Part shown: positions 35,206 through 45,498 of the stretch, one piece after another
Layout: each line of letters starts with the position of its first letter
Numbering within the stretch: the stretch's first letter is position 1
NCBI RefSeq assembly: GCF_030317205.1
Contig: NZ_JASZYB010000001.1
Coordinates: 62,001-126,000 of the forward strand
DNA: 64,000 nt
Direction: 5' to 3'
DNA from: Variovorax sp. J2L1-78
GTDB lineage: Bacteria > Pseudomonadota > Gammaproteobacteria > Burkholderiales > Burkholderiaceae_C
Program-made: the position numbers and the translations under genes
The notes under the pieces: generated by a model
What the model was told of the DNA's origin: nothing
The model's input: the letters and a program-made list of their open reading frames with translations, nothing else
Database searches by the model: none

Positions 35206-35987
35206 CTGAAGTCGTTTTTCCATTGGCGCAATGCCGCGAACACCTCGACCTCGTCCGCGGCGGCGGACAACTGGGACTGCGCTCGCACAGCGCGGTGGAC
35301 GGTGGCTTCGCGGCTGCGAAGAAAGGGATTGATCCGGCGCTCGATGTCCAGTTGCGAAGGCAAGGTGGGCGCGCCGCGTGCTCGCACGGCCTGGCAGTGC
35401 GCGAGGTACTGAGTCAGATCGGCGTTGTCGGGTTCCACGGCCTGCGCAAAACGCAGGTTCGAAAGTGTGTACTCGTGGCCGCAGCATACGCGCGTGTCGT
35501 CCGGCAGCGCCGCCAGCGCGTCGAGCGATGCGAGCATCTGCGCCGGCGTGCCCTCGAAGATCCGGCCGCAGCCGCCCGAGAAGAGGGTGTCGCCGCAGAA
35601 CACCAGCGGCGTGTCGATGCCGGGGGCGCCGGCCGGCAGGAAGAAGGCGATGTGCCCGGCCGTGTGGCCCGGGATGTCGATCACCTCGAAGCGCAGGCCC
35701 AGCGCGTCGGCATGGTCGCCCTGGCGCAGCGGCGTGCAGGGCTGGGGAACCGTCTCGCCGGCCGGCCCGAAGACCCGCGCACCGGTGGCTTCGCGCAGCG
35801 CGGCGACCCCGCCCGTGTGATCGGCGTGATGGTGCGTGACTAGAATCGCGGCCAGCTGCAGATGGGCGCGCGCCAGCGCGTCGAACACCGGCTTGGCTTC
35901 CCCGGGATCCACCACGATGGCGTGGCTTCCGTCCTGCAGCATCCAGATGTAGTTGTCAGCGAAGGCGGGCAGCGGAACGAGGGTCAT
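35202..35987 (-). CDS. gloB: Hydroxyacylglutathione hydrolase (glyoxalase II)
   Basis: Metallo-beta-lactamase-fold thioesterase, 261 aa, that hydrolyses S-lactoylglutathione to D-lactate. The metal motif [10 protein letters not shown] holds His52, His54, Asp56 and His57. The second half has [29 protein letters not shown] and [13 protein letters not shown]. It overlaps mltD by 4 bp. Its start codon overlaps that of the divergent methyltransferase by 2 bp; a perfect TATAAT lies 10 nt upstream. Confidence 0.96.
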   Translation of the reverse strand: MTLVPLPAFADNYIWMLQDGSHAIVVDPGEAKPVFDALARAHLQLAAILVTHHHADHTGGVAALREATGARVFGPAGETVPQPCTPLRQGDHADALGLRFEVIDIPGHTAGHIAFFLPAGAPGIDTPLVFCGDTLFSGGCGRIFEGTPAQMLASLDALAALPDDTRVCCGHEYTLSNLRFAQAVEPDNADLTQYLAHCQAVRARGAPTLPSQLDIERRINPFLRSREATVHRAVRAQSQLSAAADEVEVFAALRQWKNDFR

Positions 35988-36783
35988 GAGCGGTCAAATT
36001 ATAGGTTTGCAGGATTGGTTCGAGACCCCCCCCGGCCGGTACCTGCTCGCCTGGGAACAGGCCCAGTTCGACGAGGCGGTGGCCGACATCTTCGGCTACC
36101 ACGCCCTCCAGCTGGGCCTGGGCTGTGTCGATGGCCTGCGGGCCAACCGCATGCCGCACCGCTGGCTCGCCACGACCGACCCGGTGGTGCCTGCGCCGCG
36201 CGCCGCCTTCCTCACCGACTTCGCGGCCCTGCCGTTCAGCGCCAACAGCCTCGACCTGGTGGTGCTGCCGCACACGCTCGAACTGAGCCCCGACCCGCAT
36301 GCGACCCTGCGCGAGGTCGAACGCGTGCTGGTGCCCGAAGGCCGCGTCGTCATCTGCGGCCTGAACCCGGCCAGCCTCTGGGGCATGCGGCAGCGCCGCG
36401 CGAGGCTCTACCAGCGCCTGGGTTTCGGCGAGCTGTTCCTGCCCGAGGCCGGCGACTTCATCGGCTACTGGCGCTTGCGCGACTGGCTGCGGCTCCTGAG
36501 CTTCGAGGTCGAGTCGGGCCGCTTCGGCGCCTACCGTCCTGCCGTGCGCAGCGACGCCTGGCTCGAGCGCTGCCGCTGGTTCGACCGGGCCGGCGAACGC
36601 TGGTGGCCGATCTTCGGCGCCGTCTATTTCCTGGTCGCGGTCAAGCGCGTGCGCGGCATGCGCCTCTTGAGCGCCGACTGGCGCCGGGCCTCGCAGCGTG
36701 CCAGCGCGCCGGTGCCGATCGCCGGGCGCGTGCACCGCGGACCACCCACCTCATCCACATCATCCGAAGGACATGGTTTTTGA
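35986..36783 (+). CDS. SAM-dependent methyltransferase
   Basis: 265-aa class I methyltransferase-like protein. The segment [21 protein letters not shown] is the motif II/post-II region of the fold, followed by [19 protein letters not shown]. The SAM glycine motif at the front is degenerate. ATG 35986 has GAGGG upstream and overlaps the gloB start. Its stop overlaps the TTG of rnhA (TTGA). The order gloB / methyltransferase / rnhA is common in beta- and gammaproteobacteria; the substrate is unknown. Confidence 0.85.
   Translation: MSGQIIGLQDWFETPPGRYLLAWEQAQFDEAVADIFGYHALQLGLGCVDGLRANRMPHRWLATTDPVVPAPRAAFLTDFAALPFSANSLDLVVLPHTLELSPDPHATLREVERVLVPEGRVVICGLNPASLWGMRQRRARLYQRLGFGELFLPEAGDFIGYWRLRDWLRLLSFEVESGRFGAYRPAVRSDAWLERCRWFDRAGERWWPIFGAVYFLVAVKRVRGMRLLSADWRRASQRASAPVPIAGRVHRGPPTSSTSSEGHGF
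35998..36003 (-). promoter_or_regulatory. gloB -10 element (TATAAT)
   Basis: Perfect TATAAT on the minus strand inside the start of the divergent methyltransferase gene. Transcription would begin about 4 nt before the gloB ATG, giving a nearly leaderless mRNA. No clear -35. Confidence 0.5.
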
Positions 36784-37229
36784 CTGAAGTACAGATCTAC
36801 ACCGATGGGGCCTGCAAGGGCAACCCCGGGCCGGGCGGCTGGGGCGCCTGGCTCAAGTCGGGCACGACCGAGAAGGAGCTTTTCGGCGGCGAGCTCAACA
36901 CCACCAACAACCGCATGGAGCTGCAGGCGGTGATCGAAGGCCTGGCCGCACTCACCCGGCCGTGCAAGGTGGTGCTCTACCTGGACAGCCAGTACGTGCG
37001 CCAGGGCATCACCGAATGGATCAAGGGCTGGAAGGCCAAGGGCTGGATGACCGCGAGCAAGCAGCCGGTGAAGAACGTCGAGCTGTGGAAGCGGCTCGAC
37101 AAGCTGGTGCAGGAGGGGGGGCACACCATCGAGTGGCGCTGGGTCAAGGGCCACTCGGGCGACCCGGGCAACGAGCGGGCCGACCTGCTGGCCAACAAGG
37201 GTGTGCTGAAGGCGCAGGGGCGGCTCTAG
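36780..37229 (+). CDS. rnhA: Ribonuclease HI
   Basis: Degrades the RNA strand of RNA-DNA hybrids; 149 aa. The catalytic set is visible: Asp9 in [16 protein letters not shown], Glu47 in NNRMELQAV, Asp69 in LYLDSQYV, His125 in VKGHSG and Asp135 in NERADLLA. The start is TTG 36780, overlapping the methyltransferase stop; GAAGGA lies about 9 nt upstream. The stop shares a CTAG with the convergent gene. Confidence 0.97.
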   Translation: MTEVQIYTDGACKGNPGPGGWGAWLKSGTTEKELFGGELNTTNNRMELQAVIEGLAALTRPCKVVLYLDSQYVRQGITEWIKGWKAKGWMTASKQPVKNVELWKRLDKLVQEGGHTIEWRWVKGHSGDPGNERADLLANKGVLKAQGRL

Positions 37230-37720
37230 CCGGCAGGCGGCAAGGGCGCCGGCGCGGGCCAGGTCTCGCCCATGCGGGCGCGGAACAACAACGCATCCGT
37301 GGCGCGCAGCCGCCGGCTCAGTTCGCGGCTGATGTTCATCTGGATCAGCGCGAACTGCGCGGCGTCGTGTTCGAACAGCCGATACAGGTTGTCGGGTGTG
37401 AGTTCGATGGCGCGGCAGTCCGTGTCGGCGCGCACCGAGGCGCTGCGCGGAAACAGGTCGATCAGCGCCATCTCGCCGAAGCAGTCGCCCGCGGCGAGTT
37501 CGCGAAGCAGCAGGGCGTCGCCCTGCCAGTGCTTCGAGACGCTCACGCGGCCGGCTTCCAGCACATACATGCACGTCGCCGGGTCGCCTTCGCGAAAGAA
37601 GTAGGCGCCGGCCGGCACCTCGATCAGCGGTGCAGGGGCCAGCAGGAACTCGAGCGTGGCCGCCTCGATGGCGCCGAAGATCGGCATCTGCTGCATCCAC
37701 TCGATCCGTGCGGCCAGCAT
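37226..37720 (-). CDS. Stand-alone cyclic-nucleotide-binding-domain protein
   Basis: 164 aa, a single Crp-type beta-roll with the phosphate-binding cassette [18 protein letters not shown] and flanking helices. There is no helix-turn-helix or enzyme domain, so it may act through a partner. The tail is Pro/Ala-rich. It lies 17 bp downstream of no gene and 17 bp before the moeA stop on the same strand, so it may be the last gene of the moaA-mobA-moeA transcript. Confidence 0.88.
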   Translation of the reverse strand: MLAARIEWMQQMPIFGAIEAATLEFLLAPAPLIEVPAGAYFFREGDPATCMYVLEAGRVSVSKHWQGDALLLRELAAGDCFGEMALIDLFPRSASVRADTDCRAIELTPDNLYRLFEHDAAQFALIQMNISRELSRRLRATDALLFRARMGETWPAPAPLPPAG

Positions 37721-37737
37721 GTGGAACCCATCGGTGG

Positions 37738-39051
37738 CTAGATCGTGCCGTCGAACATCATCACGTCGACGGATTCGCCAGGCTCGACGCTGCCTTGCGC
37801 GTGGTGCAGCACCACCAGGCCATTGGCCTCGACCATCGAACTCAGCACGCCCGAGCCCTGGTTGCCGGCGATGCGCACTTCGGGCAGCGCGCCCGGCACT
37901 GCACGCACCAGGCCGCGCTGGTACTCGGTGCGGCCGGGCTTCTTGCGGATGGCGGTGGCGCTGGTGGCGCGCAGCAGGGGCGGCGGCCGGCGCGCCTCGG
38001 CGTGGCAGCCCATCAGTTGCAGCAGGGCAGGGCGCACGAAGGCCAGGAAGGTGACCATCACCGCGACCGGATTGCCCGGCAGGCCGAAGAGCACGGCATG
38101 GCCGCCCGTTGCATCGTCGCGCGGAATCAGCCCCACGGCCATCGGCCGGCCGGGCCGCATCGCGATGCGCCAGAAGGCCATGTCGCCCAGTCGCTGCATC
38201 ACGGCACGGGTGTGGTCGGCCTGGCCGACGCTGACGCCGCCGCTGGTGATGATCGCGTCGGCCTCGCTGGCGGCACGGCGCAGCGTGGCCTCGAGCGTGG
38301 CCGGGTCGTCGCGCACCAGGCCCAGGTCGACGACCTCGCAGCCCAGGCGCGTGAGCAGGCCGAAGACGGTGTAGCGGTTGCTGTCGTACACCGCGCCTTC
38401 GCGCGGCGCGTCACCCAGGCTCAGGATCTCGTCGCCCGTGGAGAAGTAGGCCACGCGCAGGCGGCGCAGCACCGGCAGCGTGGCCAGGCCCAGGCTCGCG
38501 GCCAGGCCGAGGGAGGCCGGGCCGAGCCGGTCGCCTGCGCGCAGCGCGGCGCTGCCGGCCATCAGGTCTTCGCCGGCGAAGCGGCGGTTGTCGCCGCGGC
38601 GCAGTGCGCTGGCGGGGAAGTGCAGCGTGTCACCATCGACCGTGCAGAACTCCTGCGGCACGACCGTGTCGAGGCCGGCCGGCATGACGGCGCCGGTCAT
38701 GATGCGCAGCGCCTCGCCCGGCCCGACCTCGCCGCGCCATGCGGCGCCGGCCAGCGCGGTGCCGACGATGCGCAGTGGCAGCTCGCCGGTCGCGCCGTCG
38801 AGGGCCGCGCCGTCGAAGGCGAAACCGTCCATTGCGGAGTTGTCGTGCGGCGGCACGCTGAACGGCGACACCACGTCGTCGGCCAGCACGCGGCCGAGCG
38901 CATCGCGCAGCGGCACGTCCTCGCGCTGTCGCAGCAGCGCGGGCACGCCTGGGGCGACCAACTGCTCGACGAATTGCTGCACGCCTTCGACGCTCAGTGC
39001 CTTGGCGTCGTAGCCGGCCAATGCGGCGGCGATCTCTGCGATGCGGCTCAT
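37738..39051 (-). CDS. moeA: Molybdopterin molybdenumtransferase MoeA
   Basis: Inserts molybdate into adenylylated molybdopterin; 437 aa. The conserved N-terminal [27 protein letters not shown], the MPT-binding FSTGDEI and [13 protein letters not shown] and the GLPGNPVAV motif are all present. Its ATG overlaps the mobA stop (ATGA). Part of moaA-mobA-moeA, read right to left. Confidence 0.97.
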   Translation of the reverse strand: MSRIAEIAAALAGYDAKALSVEGVQQFVEQLVAPGVPALLRQREDVPLRDALGRVLADDVVSPFSVPPHDNSAMDGFAFDGAALDGATGELPLRIVGTALAGAAWRGEVGPGEALRIMTGAVMPAGLDTVVPQEFCTVDGDTLHFPASALRRGDNRRFAGEDLMAGSAALRAGDRLGPASLGLAASLGLATLPVLRRLRVAYFSTGDEILSLGDAPREGAVYDSNRYTVFGLLTRLGCEVVDLGLVRDDPATLEATLRRAASEADAIITSGGVSVGQADHTRAVMQRLGDMAFWRIAMRPGRPMAVGLIPRDDATGGHAVLFGLPGNPVAVMVTFLAFVRPALLQLMGCHAEARRPPPLLRATSATAIRKKPGRTEYQRGLVRAVPGALPEVRIAGNQGSGVLSSMVEANGLVVLHHAQGSVEPGESVDVMMFDGTI

Positions 39052-39683
39052 GGGGTGGGCCGGGCCTCGAGCGCCTGCAGCTCGGCCAGGGTGTTGGCAT
39101 TGGCGAAGGCGTCGGCGGCATCGCCAGGCCCGTCGAATGGCACCTGCACCGTGCGGTGCTGCCCGGTCCAGGCGTCGATCTTGCGGCCGCCCTGGCCGAC
39201 GAAGCGGGTGAGGCTTTCGAGCAGCGCGGTGCGCATCAGGCAGAAGACCGGCTGCGGCCGCAGCGGGGTGTCGCCTGCTTCGTCGGCCTCGGGGGCGCTC
39301 ACCATGGCGATCTCCGCGTCGTGTTCGGCCATGGCCTGGCTCAGCCGTTCGGCCAGGTCGAGCGGAAACAGCGGCGTGTCGCACGGCACGGTCAGGAGAT
39401 AGGGCGTTTCGCAGCGCTCCAGGCCGGTGAGGAAGCCGGCGAGCGGGCCGGCGTAGCTGCTGTCGGCGTCGGGCCACACGGGCGTGCCGAAGGACTCGTA
39501 GGCGGCGAGGTTGCGGTTGGCATTGACCATCACCTCGCCGACCTGCATGCCCAGGCGCAGCACCGCGTGCAGTGCGAGCGGCGAGCCGTTGAAATTCTGC
39601 AGGCCCTTGTCGATCCCGCCCATGCGCGAGCCGCGCCCGCCGGCGAGCACCAGGCCCGTGATGTCTTGCGTGGAAATCGTCAT
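39048..39683 (-). CDS. mobA: Molybdenum cofactor guanylyltransferase MobA
   Basis: Adds GMP to molybdopterin for bis-MGD enzymes; 211 aa. The nucleotide motif [19 protein letters not shown] and VPCDTPLFP (metal-binding Asp) are intact. It overlaps moaA and moeA by 4 bp each, so all three are translationally coupled. Its presence implies DMSO-reductase-family molybdoenzymes elsewhere in the genome. Confidence 0.96.
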   Translation of the reverse strand: MTISTQDITGLVLAGGRGSRMGGIDKGLQNFNGSPLALHAVLRLGMQVGEVMVNANRNLAAYESFGTPVWPDADSSYAGPLAGFLTGLERCETPYLLTVPCDTPLFPLDLAERLSQAMAEHDAEIAMVSAPEADEAGDTPLRPQPVFCLMRTALLESLTRFVGQGGRKIDAWTGQHRTVQVPFDGPGDAADAFANANTLAELQALEARPTP

Positions 39684-40819
39684 CCGCCGATGTAGCTCAT
39701 TTCGACGCGGCGCGGTGCGGCGGCGTCGGTGGTGTCGGGGCCGCGCAGGGCGCGCAGTTCGGAGTAGCGGTCGGCCCGGCCCTGCCAGATGTGGCCGATC
39801 GCCGACAGGATGTCGTCGTCGCTGGCGCCGGCCTCGCCTTCGCCATTGCCGCGCAGCAGCGGCCGCAGGTCATGGCCGCCGTTCGCGAAGAGGCACAGGT
39901 ACAGCTTGCCTTCGGTCGACAGCCGCGCGCGGCTGCAGTCGCTGCAGAAGGCCTGCGTCACGCTGCTGATCACGCCGATCTCGCCGCTGCCGTCTGCGTA
40001 GGCCCAGCGCTGGGCCGTCTCGCCGGGGGCCGAGGCTTCCAGTGGGCGGAGCGGGAATTCGGTCGCGATGCGCGCCACTACCTCGGCCGAGGGCATCACT
40101 TCGTCCATGCGCCAGCCGTTGGTGGCGCCGACGTCCATGTACTCGATGAAGCGCAGCACGACGCCGGTGCCCTTGAAGTGCCGTGCCATCGGCAGGATCT
40201 CGGCGTCGTTGGTGCCGCGCTTGACGACCATGTTGACCTTGATCGGCCCGAGCCCGGCGGCCCGCGCGGCCTCGATGCCGGCCAGCACGTCGGCCACCGG
40301 GAAATCGACGTCGTTCATGCGGCGGAACACGGTGTCGTCCAGGCCGTCGAGGCTCACGGTCACGCGCTGCAGCCCGGCGGCCTTGAGCGCCTCGGCCTTG
40401 CGCACCAGCAGCGAGCCGTTGGTGGTGAGCGTCAGGTCGAGCGGCAGTCCGTCAGGCGTGCGCAGCGCGGCGAGTTGTTCGACGAGCGACTCGATGTTCT
40501 TGCGCAGCAGCGGCTCGCCGCCGGTCAGCCGGATCTTGCGCACGCCGTGCGCCGCGAACAGGCGGGCGAGGCGGGTGATCTCCTCGAAGCTCAGCAGCGC
40601 GCCGTGCGGCAGGTACTTGTAGTCCTTGTCGAACACTTCCTTGGGCATGCAGTAGCTGCAGCGGAAGTTGCACCGGTCGGTGACGCTGATGCGCAGATCG
40701 GTCAGCGGACGGCCCAGGCGGTCGCGCAGCAGGCCGGTCGCCGGCACGGGCTGCAGCGGCGTGGGCGAGACGCGGCGTGCGCGTCCGATGTCGGCGAGGG
40801 GGACGAAGGTCTCGGTCAT
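39680..40819 (-). CDS. moaA: GTP 3',8-cyclase MoaA (radical SAM)
   Basis: First enzyme of molybdopterin synthesis; 379 aa. The radical-SAM cluster motif is Cys50, Cys54 and Cys57 in [14 protein letters not shown]. The second cluster is in [25 protein letters not shown] sequence near the end, and the activating C-terminal Gly-Gly is there (SYIGG). First gene of the operon; it diverges from the Fur-box operon across 186 bp. Confidence 0.98.
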   Translation of the reverse strand: MTETFVPLADIGRARRVSPTPLQPVPATGLLRDRLGRPLTDLRISVTDRCNFRCSYCMPKEVFDKDYKYLPHGALLSFEEITRLARLFAAHGVRKIRLTGGEPLLRKNIESLVEQLAALRTPDGLPLDLTLTTNGSLLVRKAEALKAAGLQRVTVSLDGLDDTVFRRMNDVDFPVADVLAGIEAARAAGLGPIKVNMVVKRGTNDAEILPMARHFKGTGVVLRFIEYMDVGATNGWRMDEVMPSAEVVARIATEFPLRPLEASAPGETAQRWAYADGSGEIGVISSVTQAFCSDCSRARLSTEGKLYLCLFANGGHDLRPLLRGNGEGEAGASDDDILSAIGHIWQGRADRYSELRALRGPDTTDAAAPRRVEMSYIGG

Positions 40820-40919
40820 GTCGGGGGTGCGGCAATTTACCTGATTGCCCGCCGCACTTCGGGCGACGGGGTCAAGCCTGGCCGATGCCCGACCGCGTGC
40901 AACACCGGGAATTCCTGGA

Positions 40920-40950
40920 TTGGACGAGTCAAATAAGAATGACTATCATC
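40920..40950 (+). promoter_or_regulatory. Promoter with Fur-box-like operator
   Basis: TTGGAC (40920-40925) and TATCAT (40944-40949), 18 bp apart, form a fair sigma-70 promoter. AATAAGAATGACTATCATC (40932-40950) covers the -10 and matches 12 of 19 positions of the classical Fur box. An AT-rich island in a GC-rich region. It would repress the downstream orfX-sod-zip genes when iron is plentiful. Confidence 0.65.
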
Positions 40951-41005
40951 TAACGCCCGAGTACGCAAAGCTCCATTCGACGCAAAGGGCCGAACAGGAG
41001 CTTGC

Positions 41006-41494
41006 ATGAATCCGTCTTTCAGCGCCTCGGCAACCATCGACCAGCCGACCATCGGCGGTCTGCGCGCCTGGGAACGCGTGATGCGCCGCGGCGTGGACGC
41101 GGCCCGCGGCGGTCAGCTGCTGCTGGCCGAGGGCCTCTACCTGCAGGCGCTCGGCCTGGCGCAACCGCTGCTCGATGCCGGCTGCGCCGAGTGCGCCGAC
41201 GACCGCATCGCGGCCTTCGTCGTCACCCATCTCAACCTGTCCGATCTGCACCGCGATGCCGAGCGCACCGAGGACGCGGTCGCGCACCTGTGCGTGGCGC
41301 ACTGCCGGTTGATGGCGCTGCTGCGCGACCCGCAGGCCGAGCCCGCGTTGCAGCAGGCCGCCTGCCGCCACAGCCGCGAAACCCACGCCGCCCTGGTGGC
41401 GCACCTGGGCGAGCACGGCGGCCACCCGGCCATCCTGGCCGCGCTGCGCGCCGGCTGCATGCCCTTCCCGCCGCCCGGCGTCACGCTGCACTGA
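41006..41494 (+). CDS. Helical protein resembling OrfX of fumC-orfX-sodA operons
   Basis: 162 aa, helical, soluble, TPR-like spacing. Segments such as [19 protein letters not shown] and [20 protein letters not shown] suggest paired helices. Position and character recall OrfX, encoded before the Mn-SOD gene in the Fur-regulated operon of Pseudomonas aeruginosa; I compare from memory, so homology is tentative. It is the first gene after the Fur-box promoter, 40 bp before sodA. Function unknown. Confidence 0.7.
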   Translation: MNPSFSASATIDQPTIGGLRAWERVMRRGVDAARGGQLLLAEGLYLQALGLAQPLLDAGCAECADDRIAAFVVTHLNLSDLHRDAERTEDAVAHLCVAHCRLMALLRDPQAEPALQQAACRHSRETHAALVAHLGEHGGHPAILAALRAGCMPFPPPGVTLH

Positions 41495-41534
41495 GCAACA
41501 CCCCGATTTTTCAACGTCGAAGGACTTTTCTTCC

Positions 41535-42158
<624 letters not shown>

Positions 42159-42171
42159 GGAGGGCGACACG

Positions 42172-43077
42172 ATGGACGAAACACGAGCGATGCCGGTGCG
42201 GAACGGTCGGACCCTGCGCGAGTGGGTGGGGTGGGTGATCGTGTGCGCCGGCGTTCTCGTGGTCGTCAGCCAGTTCTGGCGTTTCGTGAGCGGCAATCCG
42301 GTGGTGCTCGCCGCCTTCGTCGGCGGCTCTATCGCGGCGCTGGCGACGGCGCTGGGCACGGTGCCGGTGCTGTTCTCGCAGAAGCTCTCGGACCGCGTGC
42401 AGGACACGCTCTTCGGTTTCGGCGCTGGCGTGATGCTCGCGGCCTGTGCCTTTTCGCTGGTCATCCCGGGCCTGGAGGCGGCGCGCACCCACCCGGTTTT
42501 CGGTGGCGGCCCGTGGGCCGCCGGTGGCGTGGTCGGCAGCGCGATCCTGTTGGGTGCGCTGGCGCTGCTGCTGATGGACCGCCTGTTGCCGCACGAGCAT
42601 TTCATCAAGGGGCGCGAAGGGCATTCGGCGCAGAAGCTGCGCCGCACCTGGCTCTTCGTCATCGCGATCGCGTTGCACAACCTGCCCGAGGGCCTGGCCA
42701 TCGGCGTCGGCTATGCCGGCAACGAAGGCCTGCGCGCCAACGCGCTCGCCACTGGCATCGCGATCCAGGACGTGCCGGAAGGCCTGGTGGTGGCCGTGGC
42801 GCTGCTGGGCGCCGGCTATCGGCGGCTCTTCGCCGTGGGCATCGGCATGGCCTCGGGGCTGGTCGAGCCGATCGGCGCCGTGCTCGGCGCGGCCATCGTG
42901 GGCTATTCGGCGGCGCTGCTGCCCTGGGGCCTGGGCTTCGCGGCCGGCGCGATGCTGTTCGTCATCAGCCACGAGATCATCCCGGAGTCGCACCGCAAGG
43001 GGCACGAGGCCTTCGCGACCGGTGGTCTGATGATCGGCTTCGTGCTGATGATGCTGTTGGACACGGCGCTGGCCTGA
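42172..43077 (+). CDS. ZIP-family divalent metal transporter (BbZIP-like)
   Basis: 301 aa, eight membrane segments. The metal-site helices are intact: HNLPEGLAIGVG (about 168-179) and IQDVPEGLVVAVAL (about 199-212). Similar over its length to the structurally known Bordetella ZIP, including the end SHEIIPESHRKGHEAFATGG and FVLMMLLDTALA. The Shine-Dalgarno GAGGAGGG overlaps the sodA stop, so it is coupled to sodA. It may import Mn, Zn or Fe. Confidence 0.93.
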   Translation: MDETRAMPVRNGRTLREWVGWVIVCAGVLVVVSQFWRFVSGNPVVLAAFVGGSIAALATALGTVPVLFSQKLSDRVQDTLFGFGAGVMLAACAFSLVIPGLEAARTHPVFGGGPWAAGGVVGSAILLGALALLLMDRLLPHEHFIKGREGHSAQKLRRTWLFVIAIALHNLPEGLAIGVGYAGNEGLRANALATGIAIQDVPEGLVVAVALLGAGYRRLFAVGIGMASGLVEPIGAVLGAAIVGYSAALLPWGLGFAAGAMLFVISHEIIPESHRKGHEAFATGGLMIGFVLMMLLDTALA

Positions 43078-43097
43078 CCGGCGCGCGCCGCGGCCCA

Positions 43098-44531
43098 TCA
43101 GCCGTGCTTGACGGCCACGGTCTTCAGCGTCGTGAAGCCGTACAGCGCCTCGAAGCCCTTCTCGCGGCCGTAGCCCGAGGACTTCACGCCGCCGAAGGGC
43201 AGTTCGACGCCGCCGCCCGCGCCGTAGTTGTTGATGAAGACCTGGCCGGCGCGCACTCGCTTGGCCATGCGGAACTGGCGGGCGCCGTTCTCGGTCCAGA
43301 CGCCGGCGACCAGCCCGAATTGGGTGGCATTGGCCATTGCCACGGCTTCGTCCTCTCCGCTGAAGGCCATGGCGGCCAGCACCGGGCCGAACACCTCTTC
43401 CTGCGCCAGCCGGTGGTCGACCGGCACGTCGCGCAGCAGCGTGGGGGCCTGGTAGAAGCCCGTGTCGGGCGCCTCGTCGACCACCGTGCCCTGGGCCACC
43501 ATCGGAATGCCGGCGACCTGGGCGTCGGACAGGAAATCCCACACGCGCTGCTGCTGCGTCTGGCGGATCAGCGGGCCGACGTCGAGGTCCATCGCGGCGG
43601 GGCCGACCCGCAGGGCCTCGAAGGCGCGGCCGAGGCGTTCGAGCACCGGCTCGTAGATGGCGCGCTCGATCAGCACGCGCGAGCCGGCCGAGCAGGTCTG
43701 GCCGGCGTTCTGCACGATGGCGTTGATCAGCACCGGGATGGCGGCATCGATGTCGGCGTCGGCAAAGAGGATCTGCGGGCTCTTGCCGCCCAGCTCCAGC
43801 GTGACCGGGCAGTGCCGTTCGGCCGCCACCTGCTGGATCAGCGTGCCGATCTTCGGGCTGCCGGTGAAGCTGATGTGGTCGATGCCTTCGTGGCGTGCCA
43901 GCGCGTCGCCCACCTCGTGGCCGTAGCCGGTCACGATGTTGATGGCGCCGGCTGGGAAGCCGGCCTCGGCCGCCAGCTGCGCCACGCGAATGAGCGATAG
44001 GCAGGCGTCTTCGGCCGGTTTCACCACGCAGGCGTTGCCGGCGGCCAGGGCGCCGCCGACGCTGCGCCCGAAGATCTGCATCGGGTAGTTCCAGGGGATG
44101 ACGTGGCCGGTGACGCCGTGCGGTTCGCGCCAGGTGAAGACGCTGTAGCCGTCCTGGTAGGGGATGGTTTCGCCATGCAGCTTGTCGCAGGCGCCGGCGT
44201 AGAACTCGAAGTAGCGCACCAGGGCGAAGGCGTCGGCGCGGGCCTGCTTGACCGGTTTGCCGCAGTCGCGCTGCTCGAGCAGGGCCAGTTCGTCGACATG
44301 CTCGGCGATCTTCCGCGAGAGGGCATGGAGCAGGCGGCCGCGCTCGGCGGCGCTCACCTTGTGCCAGACGCCGTCGAAACAGTCGCGCGCGGCGCGCACC
44401 GCGCTGTCTATGTCGGCCGCGTTGCTGCGCTGGATCTCGTCGAAAGGCTGGCCGTCCGACGGATCGATGACGGGCAGGGTGCGGCCCGACGCGGAAGCGA
44501 CGTCGGCATTGGCGATGTAGTTCAATTGCAT
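43098..44531 (-). CDS. NAD(P)-dependent aldehyde dehydrogenase
   Basis: 477 aa, ALDH superfamily. Motifs: VIPWNYPMQIFGRSVGGALA (nucleotide and oxyanion region), FTGSPKIGTLI, catalytic Glu in VTLELGGKSPQ, nucleophile Cys in NAGQTCSAGSR, EEVFGPVLAAM and PFGGVKSSGYGREKG. The class is like betaine-, gamma-aminobutyraldehyde- or hydroxymuconic-semialdehyde dehydrogenases; the substrate is undecided. ATG 44531 starts the typical MQLNYIANADV; a longer frame to 44708 is not supported. It converges with the ZIP gene. Confidence 0.92.
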   Translation of the reverse strand: MQLNYIANADVASASGRTLPVIDPSDGQPFDEIQRSNAADIDSAVRAARDCFDGVWHKVSAAERGRLLHALSRKIAEHVDELALLEQRDCGKPVKQARADAFALVRYFEFYAGACDKLHGETIPYQDGYSVFTWREPHGVTGHVIPWNYPMQIFGRSVGGALAAGNACVVKPAEDACLSLIRVAQLAAEAGFPAGAINIVTGYGHEVGDALARHEGIDHISFTGSPKIGTLIQQVAAERHCPVTLELGGKSPQILFADADIDAAIPVLINAIVQNAGQTCSAGSRVLIERAIYEPVLERLGRAFEALRVGPAAMDLDVGPLIRQTQQQRVWDFLSDAQVAGIPMVAQGTVVDEAPDTGFYQAPTLLRDVPVDHRLAQEEVFGPVLAAMAFSGEDEAVAMANATQFGLVAGVWTENGARQFRMAKRVRAGQVFINNYGAGGGVELPFGGVKSSGYGREKGFEALYGFTTLKTVAVKHG

Positions 44532-44695
44532 GGCGATGGACGGCGCAGGGCCGCTGGGGGATGTCTCTGAAGATGCCGGGCGCGGCGTGCGCGCGGCCGC
44601 CAATGGTAAGAGGGTCGGCGACCGGCTGCAGCGCCAGGCGTACCGCGTGCCGTGGCGGCTCTTGCAATCGGGGGCGGGCGCCCCACATGCGATGC

Positions 44696-45058
44696 ATGAA
44701 TGCAACACGTCACCCCGTCTCCAAGACCAGCCTCGACGTCACCGAACGGCTGGCCCAGCTTCTCGAACGGCTGGAGCACAGCCCCGTGCCGGTCGGTGCC
44801 GACCAGTACCGCTCGGTGGTGGTGCATCTGGTGAACGAGTTCGGCGATGTGGCGCCCGGTGCCGCACTGGCCCGCCTGCTGGACAGCTACCCGGCCGCGG
44901 CCGAGGTCTACGAGAACCTGCAATACCAGCATGCCGGCCTGTGCCGTTCCGGCCTGGATGCCGCCATGGCCGCCGAGCTGCGCGCCAAGGAAGCCATTGC
45001 CCGCGCCATGGGCGGCCCCGCACCCCGCACCCCGGATGCCACCGATGTCCAAGCCTGA
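44696..45058 (+). CDS. Hypothetical protein (helical, 120 aa)
   Basis: Not recognised. It starts MNATRHPVSKTSLDVTERLA, has amphipathic helices rich in Leu/Ala/Glu and no signal or membrane segment. ATG 44687 would add three residues. Its last 14 bp overlap the next small gene, so the two are likely co-translated. A 164-bp gap upstream (44532-44695) holds no motif I can name. Confidence 0.55.
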   Translation: MNATRHPVSKTSLDVTERLAQLLERLEHSPVPVGADQYRSVVVHLVNEFGDVAPGAALARLLDSYPAAAEVYENLQYQHAGLCRSGLDAAMAAELRAKEAIARAMGGPAPRTPDATDVQA

Positions 45059-45278
45059 TACCAAGACCGCGGTCGTGGCCGACGGCCTGCGCTACAAGTC
45101 CAAGCCCTCGGGTTCGCCGTTCCGCGCATCCGCTTCCTTCAGCGGGGCCACCATGTCCTGCTTCATGTGCGGCAAGCACCGTCTTCGGTCGCAAATGCGC
45201 ACCCGACAGGTGCTTGGCAAGTCCCAAAGCGTCTGCGCGCCCTCCTGCAAGGCGCTGGAGGAGCAGGTCGACGGCTAG
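45045..45278 (+). CDS. Small cysteine-pair protein, possible zinc ribbon
   Basis: 77 aa, not recognised. Two cysteine pairs, CFMCGKHR (CxxC) and VCAPSC (CxxxC), 24 residues apart, could bind zinc. The rest is basic and Ser-rich. ATG 45045 lies inside the upstream gene's end (14-bp overlap in another frame). I believe similar proteins occur in Comamonadaceae, but no function is known to me. Confidence 0.6.
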   Translation: MSKPDTKTAVVADGLRYKSKPSGSPFRASASFSGATMSCFMCGKHRLRSQMRTRQVLGKSQSVCAPSCKALEEQVDG

Positions 45279-45498
45279 GTCCAGAGCGCCGGGCCGTCCG
45301 AATTCGCCCGATGGTGCGGTGTGTAATTCAAACGTGTACTTGAATTTCCCGGCGTGCTGAGTTGAAATTCGGTCAAGAATCGAAAACGAAACGGGTGCAA
45401 AAATTGCATTTGTCATTCAATTCCTGACCGAAGGGCCTTTTGTGTTTGCGAACCGTGCATTTCTCTGACTTCCAGGCCCGGCAGCAAGGAGGATCACC
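45279..45498. other. AT-rich intergenic region
   Basis: 220 bp without a gene. From about 45317 to 45420 it is clearly richer in A+T than the rest of the window, with several TTGAAA/TTGAAT-like hexamers. It probably holds the promoter of the next gene, but no -35/-10 pair stands out and no known operator was recognised. Confidence 0.4.
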
